Positions 8,385 through 18,031 of a stretch of DNA of 64,000 bases are shown here, in pieces; the first letter of the stretch is position 1; the number at the start of each line of letters is the position of its first letter. The stretch covers positions 1-64,000 of the forward strand of contig CACPKO010000003.1 of assembly GCA_902634555.1 (NCBI GenBank), read 5' to 3'. Source of the DNA: Actinomycetota bacterium (GTDB lineage Bacteria > Actinomycetota > Acidimicrobiia > Acidimicrobiales > MedAcidi-G1). The translations under genes and the position numbers were made by a program. Below the pieces are notes generated by a model that saw only the letters and a program-made list of their open reading frames with translations, ran no database searches and was not told the DNA's origin.

Positions 8385-10445
8385 ATGCATCCTGAGATTG
8401 CAGCAGAGCAGGCCTATATAGACGAGGCGTACGCTTGCCTTGAATCTGCACGCCTTCGCGCTCTGGATCTCACCGGCATGGTTGAAGTAGGACGTGGGGG
8501 AACTAACCAAGCTCGCTTTGAGCGAGAAGCGATATGGGATTCAGTAGCAGGGCGATTAGAAGAATTAGACCTTGGTGAAGCAGCACTTGTCTTTGGGCGA
8601 ATCGACCAAGAAGAAGATCTTGGAAGTAATCGATATTACATAGGTCGGGTAGGTGTATGGAATGAAACTCAAGACCCAGTAGTTGTTGATTGGCGAGCCC
8701 CAGTTGCCGAGGCTTTTTATCGTGCCACTGGACCAGATCCAATGGGCCTTGAACGCCGCCGCCATTTTGTTAGCCGCCGCCGAGAACTGCTTGCGATTGA
8801 AGACGAATTATTCGGAGACATTGAACGATTTCGTGATGGAAGTCAGAAACTTCGCGGTGAAGGTGCTTTAATCGCAGCTTTAGAAACAGAGCGGACAGGT
8901 CGCCTCGGTGACATTGTTGGAACGATACAAGCAGAACAGGATGCGATCATTCGAGCTCCACTTGCGGGAGTGTTGGCTGTACAAGGAGGACCAGGAACAG
9001 GTAAAACAGTCGTTGCTCTTCATCGTGCGGCATATCTTCTTTACACACACCGGTTCCCTCTTGAAGGACAAGGAGTCTTAGTGGTAGGGCCAAACCGGCT
9101 CTTTCTCGCTTATATAGAGCAAGTCCTGCCCTCATTAGGAGAAGCCGGTGTCGAGATGGCTTCTCTTGCTGATCTTATTGATCGTACATGGGTGGATGAT
9201 CGCCGAGATTCAGAAGAAATAGCAAGATTGAAAGGCGATTTAAGGATGGTTCGTTTTATTGCTCGAGCGATACGAACCAGACAGCGGCCGTTAAGAGAAG
9301 ATTTAAGAATAGGTCATGGTCTCCAGTGGCTGCATTTAACTGTTGAAAAAAGTGTTGAAATAGTTACAGAAGCTCGTCGAAGGTTCCGGACCCACAATGG
9401 CGGGAGAAAATTCGTCGAAACTGAATTTTTTCAAGCATTGGCATTAAGCGGACGAGAATCTCTTGATCCTGAGGGCCTAGCTGAACGACTACGCGGAGAC
9501 CTTAAAGTTCGTGAAGCGCTTGAATGGATGTGGCCAGTATTGACCCCAGCACAACTACTAAATGATTGTTTAGGCTCACATGCATTGATACGTGCTGCGG
9601 ATCCAGAGTTAGCTGATTCAGAAGTAGATGCTCTTTATCGCCCCCGTTTAAAACGTGCAGAAGATGTTCGATGGACTGCGTCTGATGCCGCTCTACTAGA
9701 TGAAGCACGCGCGGCTCTAGGCGCACGACCAGGTCGGCGCGACGTAGAAGCTGTCCGAACCTATGGGCACATAGTTGTTGATGAAATCCAAGATTTATCA
9801 CCGATGGATTTGAGAATGCTTGAAAGAAGGTCATTGAATGGATCGATGACTGTAGTAGGAGACATCGCTCAGGCAACAGGAGCGTGGGCTCACAATGGTT
9901 GGGAAAGCATCCTTGAACATCTGCCTGATCGACGCCCAGTGAACCAATACGAACTCACTGTCGGATATCGCATTCCAGCCCCACTCATGGATGTAGCAAC
10001 AAAAGTTCTAGTTCAAGTAGCACCAGATCTCACTCCTCCACGTTCCGTGAGAAGCGAAGGTGACGCACCACGTTTTATTGCAACAAAACTTGCTGATCCA
10101 CAAATTGGTTTAGTTCAAGTGGTGAAAGAAGAATTACAAGCAGTTGGTACTGGAAACCTTGCGGTTATCGCAGCAATGTCCCAAGTAGAGGAAATCGAAG
10201 AACTACTTATAGCAAATCAAGTAGATTTTGGTCGTCCTACTCGCACCGGCTTAGATTCTTCAATAACAGTCGTTCCAGTAGGGTTAGTAAAAGGCTTAGA
10301 AGTAGACGCAGCAGTAGTGGTTGAACCAGAACGCATCGTAGGTGAACAGGAACAAGGGCTACGAGCACTTTATGTAGCTCTTACTCGTGCAACGAAAAGA
10401 GTGGCAGTTGTTCACTCTGAGGCGTTACCAGACGTGTTTCTTTAA
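8385..10445 (+). CDS. HelD-like superfamily 1 helicase (UvrD/Rep fold)
   Basis: The 686-residue protein is an SF1 ATPase: Walker A GGPGTGKT at residues 201-208, Walker B-type VVDEIQDLSPMDLRML near 463-478, QATGAWAHNGW, and a C-terminal motif VI ALYVALTRATKRVAVVHSE. The N-terminal helical arm (AEQAYIDEAYACLESAR) and the ATPase arrangement resemble HelD, which frees stalled RNA polymerase from DNA in Gram-positive bacteria. That function is inferred from family resemblance. ATG 8385 sits 6 bp after a GGAGG site; a GTG 6 bp upstream would overlap that site, so the ATG was preferred. It is monocistronic, convergent with the ABC permease gene. Confidence 0.85.
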   Translation: MHPEIAAEQAYIDEAYACLESARLRALDLTGMVEVGRGGTNQARFEREAIWDSVAGRLEELDLGEAALVFGRIDQEEDLGSNRYYIGRVGVWNETQDPVVVDWRAPVAEAFYRATGPDPMGLERRRHFVSRRRELLAIEDELFGDIERFRDGSQKLRGEGALIAALETERTGRLGDIVGTIQAEQDAIIRAPLAGVLAVQGGPGTGKTVVALHRAAYLLYTHRFPLEGQGVLVVGPNRLFLAYIEQVLPSLGEAGVEMASLADLIDRTWVDDRRDSEEIARLKGDLRMVRFIARAIRTRQRPLREDLRIGHGLQWLHLTVEKSVEIVTEARRRFRTHNGGRKFVETEFFQALALSGRESLDPEGLAERLRGDLKVREALEWMWPVLTPAQLLNDCLGSHALIRAADPELADSEVDALYRPRLKRAEDVRWTASDAALLDEARAALGARPGRRDVEAVRTYGHIVVDEIQDLSPMDLRMLERRSLNGSMTVVGDIAQATGAWAHNGWESILEHLPDRRPVNQYELTVGYRIPAPLMDVATKVLVQVAPDLTPPRSVRSEGDAPRFIATKLADPQIGLVQVVKEELQAVGTGNLAVIAAMSQVEEIEELLIANQVDFGRPTRTGLDSSITVVPVGLVKGLEVDAAVVVEPERIVGEQEQGLRALYVALTRATKRVAVVHSEALPDVFL

Positions 10446-10461
10446 AAGAACAAGAGTTCCT

Positions 10462-13200
10462 CTAATTATGGGAGATGGCGTCCAATACATTAAGTCTCGA
10501 AGCCCTATAAGCCGGAAGGATCGCGGCAATAATTCCAAAGACTGCTGAAATTGCGAGGTATTGAATGACGGATTTCATCGGTATTGAAAGTTCGCTGACA
10601 ATTGATGTGTCAATGGCAGCAGTTGCAGCAATGCCGAAGAGTATTCCGATGCCAACTCCAAGAATTCCTCCAAATAGGGCAATTATGACTGCTTCCCATC
10701 GGACCATTCTCCGCACTTGGCGTTTTGTCATCCCTATGGCCCGAAGTAAGCCGAGTTCACGGGTTTGCTCATAAACCGAAAGGGCAAGAGTGTTTGTAAT
10801 ACCAAGAACAGCAATCAGTAGCGAGAGGCCAAGGAAAACAGTGATAACGGATAGTATTTGGTCCAGTTGTGCTTCTGCTGATTCTCTAAATTCTCTTTGG
10901 TCTTCAACAGAGAGCTGCGGGTAATCTTGGGTAAAGTTAACGATCTCCGCTCTGGCTTCTAATGGGTCGGCTTGTGAGTTGTAGCGAACGCTCAAAAAAG
11001 AGTCTTGTGCTTGCGGTAAATATTTATCAAAAGTTAGATTATCTACGACCCAGTTACCAAGTAAAGCAGCGTTATTATAAATGCCAGCGATGGTTAAATT
11101 AGCTTCTCGATTCCCCCCAAAATTCACTATCACGCTATCTCCGATTGATAAATCGTTTGTTTCCGCTGGGTCAGCGTGAATTAAAAGAACCCCATCAGAA
11201 TTTTCAGGTATTGGTGAATCTATATTTCCTTCAAGAAGGTCAATGTCCATATGTCGAGAAAGAGTTGTTAGTTCAGTGCTTATTACATCTTTGAAATCAT
11301 CATCAACAGCCATGCCTGAGAAGGCAAATCGGTAGTTGATCACGGAGTCAATTAGTTCTGGTTTTTCTCCTGCAAGTAGGTTCAAATCATTAACAAGATC
11401 AGAAGAAAAACCAGTTGGTGGACCAAAGCCTCCGTCAGAACTTACAAATAGATCTGCGGAGATACTGGTCTCCAGTGTTTTACCCACAGTTGATTTGAGA
11501 GAATCGCTTACTACTGCAGCCATACTCACGAGAGCTAACCCGATTGTTAAAGCGGCAGCGGTAGCAGCGGTTCGGCGTGGCCGACGACTGGCGTTCTCTT
11601 TCGCAAGCCTTCCGGCAACCTTAAATATTTTTTGTATCGGGCTTCCGAGGAGATGGGCAATTGGACGAGTAGCAACAGGGCTAAGAAGGTAGACGCCCCC
11701 GAAGGTGGCTAAAGCGCCAGTAGACAGTATGAGCAGTTGAGGTGCAGTGCTTAAGGCATCGTTAAAGATGCTGACAAGCAACATGGCTACTCCTACGACA
11801 ACAATGGTGATTCCACCAATAAGACGCCTACGCAGGTTTGCCGCTGTGAGAGTTGGTTGATCCCTAAGTGCAGCTACTGGGGGAATAGATCGAACTCGAT
11901 TAGCGGGCCCAATTGAGGATAGAACCGTAGCTCCGACGCCAATGAGTGCAGCGACAATAATCGTTCTAGATCGGATAGGTAAGGCTCCAGACAAGTTGCC
12001 AAATCCGAGAGACTCAAGTAATTCTCGTCCCCCAATTGCTAATGCGTAACCGGCAGTTAGTCCTAATGCACTTGCAAATACCCCAATTAGAACTGCTTCT
12101 AAAATCACAGATTGAGCTACTTGACGTGAAGTTGCTCCTAAAGCTCTTAAGAGGGCAAGTTCCCTTACACGTTGCCCCAACACTATTGAGAAAGTGTTGT
12201 TGATAATGAAGGCACTAACTACGACAGCGATTATTGCGAAAGCCAGCAAAACGTTAGATAGAACATCAACAACAGCGGAGAAATCATCTTCGTTCTCTTT
12301 AGTGATGGTTGCTGCATCAACTACTTCAATCTCTATATCAGTGTAAGACGTCAGAGCAACTTGCAATTCCTCAGGAAATGAAGAAAAGAGACTAGTGAAT
12401 TCATCAGTAAAACCTTCTAGCAAAGACTGCAGAGAGGATTGGACTGTCGGAATATCGGCTCCTTCGTCAACCTCAATTAATATTTCATCAAAAGTTCCGA
12501 TCTCTCCAAAATCTCCAAGAGGTATGTTTCTGTTTAGGAATGTTTGCGCTGTCTCAGTTTCAAAAGCAGACATTGTCGCCCCGGTAGCTTTGTTCTCATC
12601 GGGAGAACGCCAGTTAACGGTGCCGACTAGTTCGAAGGTTCTGTTTCCAAGAGGTCCACTAATTTGGTAAGTATTTCCAACGGCAAAATCGTTATCAGAA
12701 GCAGTATCGGTATCAAGAACAAATTCTCCAATTACTGATTCATCTTCAATAGGGCCAGTCCATTTTGGAGGACGCCCTTCAGCAATAAAGAGTTGTGTTA
12801 ATTCCCCTGTGTCGTAATAGTTGACACCGAATTGAGGAGCACCGACTGTTGTTACTGCTTTTAATTGACCCTCATCATCTATGGTGATCGGCTGAACGTT
12901 GAATGCAAAGATAGAGGGAGCGACAGCTTTGACTCCTGGCACATCAGCGTTAACTATTTCAAGAACTTGCTCTGGTATCGGCACACGTATTGATCTGTCA
13001 GCACCCTGTGGAACTGCTGCTCTTACGACAAGATCTTGGTCACTTCCAATGTCAGCAGATAATTCGTCAAATGAATCACGTAGTCGATCGGTAAGAAAAA
13101 ACGAAGTTGAAAGAAAAGCAACACCGAGTACCACTGCAAAAGTGGTTAATGCATACCGCAACTTTCTGCGGCTGATGTTACGGAGGGTCAGGCGAAACAT
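10462..13200 (-). CDS. ABC transporter permease, double FtsX/MacB type
   Basis: The 912-residue membrane protein has an N-terminal membrane helix (ALTTFAVVLGVAFLST), a large periplasm-type domain, then two FtsX domains. The first lies around residues 330-440 (with FSIVLGQRVRELALLRALGA), the second at the C-terminus (with LALSVYEQTRELGLLRAIGM). The duplicated RELxLLRAxG cytoplasmic loop is the coupling helix that contacts the ATPase. Its ATG overlaps the stop of the ATPase gene by 1 bp (TAATG). Together they form a MacB/LolCDE-like extrusion machine that probably moves lipid, lipoprotein or peptide substrates; the cargo cannot be assigned. Confidence 0.92.
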   Translation of the reverse strand: MFRLTLRNISRRKLRYALTTFAVVLGVAFLSTSFFLTDRLRDSFDELSADIGSDQDLVVRAAVPQGADRSIRVPIPEQVLEIVNADVPGVKAVAPSIFAFNVQPITIDDEGQLKAVTTVGAPQFGVNYYDTGELTQLFIAEGRPPKWTGPIEDESVIGEFVLDTDTASDNDFAVGNTYQISGPLGNRTFELVGTVNWRSPDENKATGATMSAFETETAQTFLNRNIPLGDFGEIGTFDEILIEVDEGADIPTVQSSLQSLLEGFTDEFTSLFSSFPEELQVALTSYTDIEIEVVDAATITKENEDDFSAVVDVLSNVLLAFAIIAVVVSAFIINNTFSIVLGQRVRELALLRALGATSRQVAQSVILEAVLIGVFASALGLTAGYALAIGGRELLESLGFGNLSGALPIRSRTIIVAALIGVGATVLSSIGPANRVRSIPPVAALRDQPTLTAANLRRRLIGGITIVVVGVAMLLVSIFNDALSTAPQLLILSTGALATFGGVYLLSPVATRPIAHLLGSPIQKIFKVAGRLAKENASRRPRRTAATAAALTIGLALVSMAAVVSDSLKSTVGKTLETSISADLFVSSDGGFGPPTGFSSDLVNDLNLLAGEKPELIDSVINYRFAFSGMAVDDDFKDVISTELTTLSRHMDIDLLEGNIDSPIPENSDGVLLIHADPAETNDLSIGDSVIVNFGGNREANLTIAGIYNNAALLGNWVVDNLTFDKYLPQAQDSFLSVRYNSQADPLEARAEIVNFTQDYPQLSVEDQREFRESAEAQLDQILSVITVFLGLSLLIAVLGITNTLALSVYEQTRELGLLRAIGMTKRQVRRMVRWEAVIIALFGGILGVGIGILFGIAATAAIDTSIVSELSIPMKSVIQYLAISAVFGIIAAILPAYRASRLNVLDAISHN

Positions 13201-13937
13201 TAGGCGTCAAGACGCTTAAGAGTGTCAAAAATCTCTTCAGAAGAAGGTGATCGAAGTTCATCTACAATTTTTCCATCAGCAAGGAAAAGAACGCGGTCAG
13301 CGCGACTAGCTGCTGCAGCATCGTGAGTTACCATTACTAAGGTTTGATTCAGGTCGTCCACTGCGGCTCGTAGAAAATCAAGCACTTCGTTGCCGGTGAT
13401 TGAGTCTAGGTTTCCTGTTGGTTCGTCGGCAAAAACAATAGATGGTTGTGAGACGAGAGCTCTAGCTACCGCCACTCGTTGTTGCTGCCCGCCAGATAGT
13501 TGATCTGGTCGGTGGTCAAGACGATTACCGAGTCCTACAGATTCAATTACACGATCCATCCAGGAAGAGTCTGCTTTTTGCCCTGCAAGATCAAGAGGAA
13601 GAGTCAGGTTTTCTCTAGCGTTAAGGGTGGGGAGCAGGTTAAATGATTGGAAGATAAATCCGATTTTGTCTCGGCGTAGCAAAGTAAGTTCTCGATCAGA
13701 GAGATCAGTTAGTGAGACATCGTTAAGAAAAGTTTGTCCGCTAGTAAGAGTGTCAAGCCCTGCTACGCAATGCATTAAGGTTGACTTTCCAGATCCCGAA
13801 GGTCCCATAATGGCAGTAAATTCTCCTTCTTGGAATTCAACATTTACTCCATCAAGAGCTTTTACTTCAGTGTCGCCTTCTCCGTAGATTTTGGTTCCAT
13901 TGAGGACGCGTGCGGCTGCATTTGAAGAAGTGTTCAT
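13200..13937 (-). CDS. ABC transporter ATP-binding protein (MacB/LolD family)
   Basis: The 245-residue ATPase has Walker [15 protein letters not shown]-loop [15 protein letters not shown], signature [15 protein letters not shown], Walker [16 protein letters not shown] and the H-loop VMVTHD. The [10 protein letters not shown] sequence is characteristic of the LolD/MacB/FtsE class. It is cotranscribed with the double-FtsX permease (1-bp stop-start overlap). The upstream region shared with the divergent acetyltransferase is only 49 bp, so both promoters must lie very close to the genes. A TAACAT hexamer lies 6 bp before this ATG, which could mean a leaderless transcript; this is weak. Confidence 0.95.
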   Translation of the reverse strand: MNTSSNAAARVLNGTKIYGEGDTEVKALDGVNVEFQEGEFTAIMGPSGSGKSTLMHCVAGLDTLTSGQTFLNDVSLTDLSDRELTLLRRDKIGFIFQSFNLLPTLNARENLTLPLDLAGQKADSSWMDRVIESVGLGNRLDHRPDQLSGGQQQRVAVARALVSQPSIVFADEPTGNLDSITGNEVLDFLRAAVDDLNQTLVMVTHDAAAASRADRVLFLADGKIVDELRSPSSEEIFDTLKRLDA

Positions 13938-13986
13938 ACAGATATGTTAGGAGCCTCAGAAGCAGATTAGTAAATTATTTAGGAAT

Positions 13987-14490
13987 ATGGAAAAAAAATT
14001 TCAAGTTCAAATTCGATCTATTGAGAAAAAAGATCTTAAGACTGTTTTAGAAATGAATAATTCTGCTGTGCCTGCGGTAAATGAGTTAAATGCGGAAGAT
14101 CTTGAGTGGTATAGCGAAGTTGCAAAAGCTTTTTTTGTAGCTGAACTTGAAGGGAAGTTGGTTGGTTTTCTTGTTGGACTTGATGGGCCGGGGCTACCGT
14201 ATGAAAGCGAAAACTATAAATGGTTTTCAGAACGGTATGAGAGTTTTCTGTATGTCGACCGAGTTGTGGTAGACCCTACAGTTTTTAGTCAAGGGTTAGG
14301 GCAGAATTTTTACCGTGAATTTGTTGAACAATCGGTTGGTTACCAGTTCTTGTGCGCTGAAGTAAATCTTCACCCCCGAAATGATCGCTCACTACGATTT
14401 CATGAGAAATTTGGGTTCACTCCGGTAGGTGAGCAAGACACAGATGGCGGGAAAAAAACAGTTCAGATGCTTGAGTACGAATTCTCTTGA
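13987..14490 (+). CDS. GNAT family N-acetyltransferase
   Basis: The 167-residue protein begins with IRSIEKKDLKTVLEMNNSA. It contains the acetyl-CoA-binding strand and loop FLYVDRVVVDPTVFSQGLGQ (V-x-P-x-x-x-x-Q-G-x-G, motif A) and a final strand with HPRNDRSLRFHEKFGFTPVG, a standard GNAT end. The architecture matches small GNATs acting on amines or amino acids. An AGGAAT site lies just before the ATG. It is divergent from the ABC ATPase and convergent with a small zinc-ribbon gene, with 3 bp between the stops. The substrate is unknown. Confidence 0.85.
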   Translation: MEKKFQVQIRSIEKKDLKTVLEMNNSAVPAVNELNAEDLEWYSEVAKAFFVAELEGKLVGFLVGLDGPGLPYESENYKWFSERYESFLYVDRVVVDPTVFSQGLGQNFYREFVEQSVGYQFLCAEVNLHPRNDRSLRFHEKFGFTPVGEQDTDGGKKTVQMLEYEFS

Positions 14491-14493
14491 ATT

Positions 14494-14688
14494 TCAACCA
14501 GGAATGATTCGAGTACTAGCTGGCTGATGCCCAGGTGAACCACAGGACCAGCAGAGTTCCTCAAGGTGACCGCGCCAAGTAACTTCACAGAGAGTACATG
14601 TCAGACTTACCCATCCAAGAGGTTCAGTTGACGCTGAAATGCTCTGATCAAGGGGAGTAGATTGCTGAAAAAATGGTTGAAGGGCCAT
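14494..14688 (-). CDS. small zinc-ribbon protein, function unknown
   Basis: A 64-residue frame starts at the ATG at 14688 (TTG 14706 and GTG 14697 are alternatives). It contains two CxxC pairs, CTLCEVTW and CWSCGSPGH, 13 residues apart between the pairs, with His in the second knuckle: a one-domain zinc ribbon. It ends 3 bp from the convergent acetyltransferase stop, and no other frame in the 336-bp interval between its neighbours is open, which favours a real gene. The rest of the protein is polar and low in recognisable motifs. The role, perhaps nucleic-acid or protein binding, is unknown. Confidence 0.6.
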   Translation of the reverse strand: MALQPFFQQSTPLDQSISASTEPLGWVSLTCTLCEVTWRGHLEELCWSCGSPGHQPASTRIIPG

Positions 14689-14826
14689 GCGCGGCACCCT
14701 AATCAAGGTTTGAAGCGGAATGGGTGATACTCCTAAGGTTTCGCTTCTCGTATTGCCCTCTAGCCTTTGTTATGAACATGAAATACGGTTTTATAGGAAA
14801 TTAAGATTTATCGCCGAGGAGGCAAA

Positions 14827-15399
14827 GTGACAGAAGAAAATCAAGACATTCCAGCTGTAGATGGATCTAGTCCAAGGCGTACAGAATTTTCTGGACCACC
14901 TCCCATGGTGATAGATGTAGAAAAAAATTACACAGCTGAAATGGTGACTTCAATGGGAACCATGGTTATTCATTTGAATCCGGCATTAGCGCCTAAAACA
15001 GTCAATAATTTTGTTTTTCTTGCTCGCTGGCATTATTACGACGGCATCATATTTCATCGAGTTATAAATGGTTTTGTTGTTCAAGGGGGAGACCCTCAAG
15101 GCACCGGAATGGGTGGCCCTGGATACAAATTTGAAGATGAATTACCTGCACCAGGACGTTATGAACTTGGATCATTAGCGATGGCAAACGCAGGACCAAA
15201 TACTAACGGAAGCCAATTCTTCATTATCACTGGACCGAGTGGTCAAGGTTTACCCCCTCAATATGCATTATTTGGGCAAGTAGTTAAAGGCCTAGAGGTA
15301 GCGGATGCAATGCAACAAGTCCCTACAAATCATAATGATCGACCATTAGATGACATAGTTATTGAGTCAGTGATAGTTACAGAACAAACGGAGGCATAA
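14827..15399 (+). CDS. peptidyl-prolyl cis-trans isomerase, cyclophilin type
   Basis: The 190-residue protein has the cyclophilin core: YDGIIFHRVINGFVVQGGDP (about residues 72-91) with the catalytic Arg after FH, the GSLAMANAGPNTNGSQFFI segment, and LPPQYALFGQVVKGLEV. There is no signal peptide, so it acts in the cytosol. The start is GTG at 14827, supported by a strong GAGGAGG site at 14816-14822. It lies 2 bp before the 3-hydroxyacyl-CoA dehydrogenase gene, with which it is probably cotranscribed. Confidence 0.95.
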   Translation: MTEENQDIPAVDGSSPRRTEFSGPPPMVIDVEKNYTAEMVTSMGTMVIHLNPALAPKTVNNFVFLARWHYYDGIIFHRVINGFVVQGGDPQGTGMGGPGYKFEDELPAPGRYELGSLAMANAGPNTNGSQFFIITGPSGQGLPPQYALFGQVVKGLEVADAMQQVPTNHNDRPLDDIVIESVIVTEQTEA

Positions 15400-15401
15400 A
15401 T

Positions 15402-16271
15402 ATGTCAGCATCAAATTTTGGTATTAAACAAGTAGGGATTGTTGGTGGCGGCCAAATGGGCGGCGGAGTTGCTGAGGTTATGGCTAAAGCAGGCCTTCAA
15501 ACCGTTGTACGAGAAATAAACGCAGAGTTAGCTGAAAAAAGTCAAGCCGGTATTGAAAAATCATTAAATCGGGCTTTAGAGCGCGGCAAATTAGATGAAG
15601 AAGCTCACGCAGCAGTTCTATCCAACCTTTCCTTTACCACCGAACTTGGAGATCTGGCATCTAGTGACCTTGTTGTTGAAGCAGTAGTTGAATCGTATGA
15701 ACTCAAAGCACAGATTTTTTCTGAACTTGATGAAATAGTGACCTCGACAGAAGCAGTTTTGGCAACTAACACATCTTCAATCCCAATTATTGATATCGCA
15801 ATGAATACAAAGCGACCAGAGCAGGTAGTTGGTCTACATTTCTTTAACCCAGCACCCGTAATGAAGTTGGTTGAAGTTATACCATCTGTGCGAACTGCGG
15901 AGTCAGTAATTGCAAACATCACTGGATTTACTACAGAAGTAATAGACAAAACTGTGGTGGCTGCTAAAGATCGTGCAGGCTTTGTTGTAAATATGCTTCT
16001 AGTCCCTTATTTATTGGCTGCGATGAAAATGTATGAAGCTGGACACGCAACAGCAGAAGATATAGATGCAGGAATGAAACTTGGAGCTGCTCACCCTATG
16101 GGGCCATTGGAACTAAGCGACATGATTGGGCTTGACACGATGCTTCTTGTCGGAGAGACATTATTTGAAGAGTATGGAGACGCTTTTTATCTGCCTCCTC
16201 CGTTGTTGAAGCGAATGGTGGGAGCAGGTCAACTTGGTAGAAAATCAGGTCAAGGTTTCTACTCGTATTAG
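15402..16271 (+). CDS. 3-hydroxyacyl-CoA (3-hydroxybutyryl-CoA) dehydrogenase
   Basis: The 289-residue protein shows an N-terminal NAD-binding motif VGIVGGGQMGGGVAEVMAKA (about residues 11-30). It also has the catalytic block VVGLHFFNPAPVMKLVEVI, whose His is the catalytic base, and the C-terminal helical domain with DAGMKLGAAHPMGPLELSDM. It oxidises the 3-hydroxyl of short acyl-CoAs in beta-oxidation or related pathways. Length fits the stand-alone FadB2/Hbd/PaaH class rather than multifunctional FadB. It sits between the cyclophilin and an AcoX-like gene 6 bp downstream. It could serve the phenylacetate-type operon at 29 kb as PaaH, but the distance gives no direct support. Confidence 0.93.
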   Translation: MSASNFGIKQVGIVGGGQMGGGVAEVMAKAGLQTVVREINAELAEKSQAGIEKSLNRALERGKLDEEAHAAVLSNLSFTTELGDLASSDLVVEAVVESYELKAQIFSELDEIVTSTEAVLATNTSSIPIIDIAMNTKRPEQVVGLHFFNPAPVMKLVEVIPSVRTAESVIANITGFTTEVIDKTVVAAKDRAGFVVNMLLVPYLLAAMKMYEAGHATAEDIDAGMKLGAAHPMGPLELSDMIGLDTMLLVGETLFEEYGDAFYLPPPLLKRMVGAGQLGRKSGQGFYSY

Positions 16272-16277
16272 AGATAA

Positions 16278-17327
16278 GTGTCAGGGGCTATGACACCTAC
16301 TACGCAAACAAAATGTTCACCAATTGGTTTAGTGGTTAACCCGCGCTCTGGAACCGATGTAAGAAGAGCTATAGCAGCGGCGGGCAGCGTCACGGTAGCT
16401 GATAAAGCCAACATTGTCAGAAGAGTGGTTTTAGGAGCACGTGAAGTTGGAGCTACCCGATTTGTAGTACACGGCGATCCTCATCGAATAGTCAGTAGAG
16501 CAACGGAAACGATTCGTGGGTTGGAATTAGATTGGGTTAAAGAACCACTGACATTTTCTGAAACGGACACATCTAACGCTGTTCGCTACATGCGTCAGCA
16601 GGGATGTTCTGTCGTAGTTGTATTAGGTGGTGATGGAACAAATCGGGTAGCAGCACTTGAATGGCCAGACATCCCGGTGATACCGATCTCAACTGGAACC
16701 AACAATGCCTTCCCAGTTTTTGTTGAAGCGACTGTGGCTGGCGCTGCCGCAGGGCACCTCGCGTTAGGAGCGGTTTCTTTAAATGAAGTAGCGCAAAGAT
16801 CTAAGGTTGTTCGACTAGAAGTAAAAGATCAAAACGGGGTACAAGAAGAACCCGACCTAGCTTTAGTAGATGCAGTTGCTGCCCGAGACCGTTATGTGGG
16901 TTCACTTGAATTGTTTGATCCGGAAACTCTTTGCTTAGCGGTATTAACCCAAGCAGACCCCTCTTCTGTCGGATTTTCTGGTGTCGGAGGACTAATAGAA
17001 GAAGTCACTTCAGCAGACGATGACGCTTTTCTTATCCGTTTTGAACCCCCTACGGACAGTAATCGTATAATCCGAGGCCCTACAGCCCCCGGGCATTATG
17101 ACGATCTCGGGTTGTTAGAGGCAAAAAAAATAGAGATAGGCGAAGAGGTAAAAGTTGACGGTCCGGTTCTTCTGGCATTTGACGGTGAACGCAAACGGCG
17201 TCTAGTTGAAGGAGCACAGGCCATAATTCAAGTCAAGCGAGATGGCCCATGGTTGATAGATGTGGCGAAAGTAATGAAATGGGCTACACGTAATGGAACT
17301 TATTTATCAGCAAAGAACACGAACTAG
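16278..17327 (+). CDS. ATP-NAD kinase-like / AcoX family protein
   Basis: The 349-residue protein contains VVVLGGDGTNRVAALEWPD (about residues 114-132), the GGDGT motif of the NAD-kinase/diacylglycerol-kinase fold. This is followed by IPISTGTNNAFPVFVEATVA, the second phosphate-binding loop. The N-terminal IGLVVNPRSGTDVRR is the usual opening of AcoX relatives, whose genes sit beside acetoin or other 2-oxoacid dehydrogenase complexes. No such complex is visible here. GTG 16278 and ATG 16290 are both possible starts. The gene ends in a 4-bp convergent overlap with the HAD phosphatase. Substrate unknown. Confidence 0.82.
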   Translation: MSGAMTPTTQTKCSPIGLVVNPRSGTDVRRAIAAAGSVTVADKANIVRRVVLGAREVGATRFVVHGDPHRIVSRATETIRGLELDWVKEPLTFSETDTSNAVRYMRQQGCSVVVVLGGDGTNRVAALEWPDIPVIPISTGTNNAFPVFVEATVAGAAAGHLALGAVSLNEVAQRSKVVRLEVKDQNGVQEEPDLALVDAVAARDRYVGSLELFDPETLCLAVLTQADPSSVGFSGVGGLIEEVTSADDDAFLIRFEPPTDSNRIIRGPTAPGHYDDLGLLEAKKIEIGEEVKVDGPVLLAFDGERKRRLVEGAQAIIQVKRDGPWLIDVAKVMKWATRNGTYLSAKNTN

Positions 17328-18031
17328 TTCTCAGAAAAAGTTGCCAAAATGTCTGGAAGTTCACTGAAAGATTCAATTACCGGAAAATTGAAACTTGCTG
17401 CAACTGATTCATCTACTTGTTCATGGCCCCAAGTGGAATGGTGGGGGATATGAATAGCACGCCCTTGTATGGACAAGATTGGTAAGACATCTGAAGGTAC
17501 GGAATTCCCTACCATAACGAAATCTTTAACTTCGACAGTATTGCGTTCTAGAAGCTCAATATAGGTGTCTGGATCTTTCTCCTGCACCACTTCGATACCC
17601 ATGAAATAGTGACTAAGGCCACTTGCGTTGATCTTTTTATACTGATCGGCGGGATCGCCCTTAGTTATGAGTAGTAGTTGGTAATCGCCCGAAAGAATTT
17701 TCAAAGTTTCGGCGACTTCCGGAAGAATCTCTACGGGATGCTCAATGATCCACCAACCTGATTCAATAATTGAGGTTGTTAAATCGGCAGTTATTTCTCC
17801 GTTAGTAAGTTCCACCGCAGCCTGAATTGAAGAAAGAGTAAAACTCTTCACTCCGTACCCGTAAAGCTTTACATTATTCCTCTCAATATTCAGTAAAGTC
17901 TCGTCAACGACTCTTCCTTCAACCCACGGCGACAGTAAGTCTCGAAGTTTGGCTTGAGCCGTATCAAAGCGTGCTTGGTTTTCCCAGAGCGTGTCATCTG
18001 CATCTAAACCAAGTGTCAGTGGTGAGGCCAT
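17324..18031 (-). CDS. HAD superfamily hydrolase
   Basis: The 235-residue protein begins LTLGLDADDTLWENQARF, giving the HAD nucleophile motif DxDDTLW with Asp at about 8 and 10. It then shows motif II (LLLITKGDP), a conserved Lys region (GIEVVQEKDPDTY) and motif III (DFVMVGNSVPSDVLPI). The long helical cap between motifs I and II is of the YjjG/haloacid-dehalogenase type. Most relatives are small-molecule phosphatases. Its stop overlaps that of the AcoX-like gene by 4 bp. Substrate unknown. Confidence 0.9.
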   Translation of the reverse strand: MASPLTLGLDADDTLWENQARFDTAQAKLRDLLSPWVEGRVVDETLLNIERNNVKLYGYGVKSFTLSSIQAAVELTNGEITADLTTSIIESGWWIIEHPVEILPEVAETLKILSGDYQLLLITKGDPADQYKKINASGLSHYFMGIEVVQEKDPDTYIELLERNTVEVKDFVMVGNSVPSDVLPILSIQGRAIHIPHHSTWGHEQVDESVAASFNFPVIESFSELPDILATFSEN

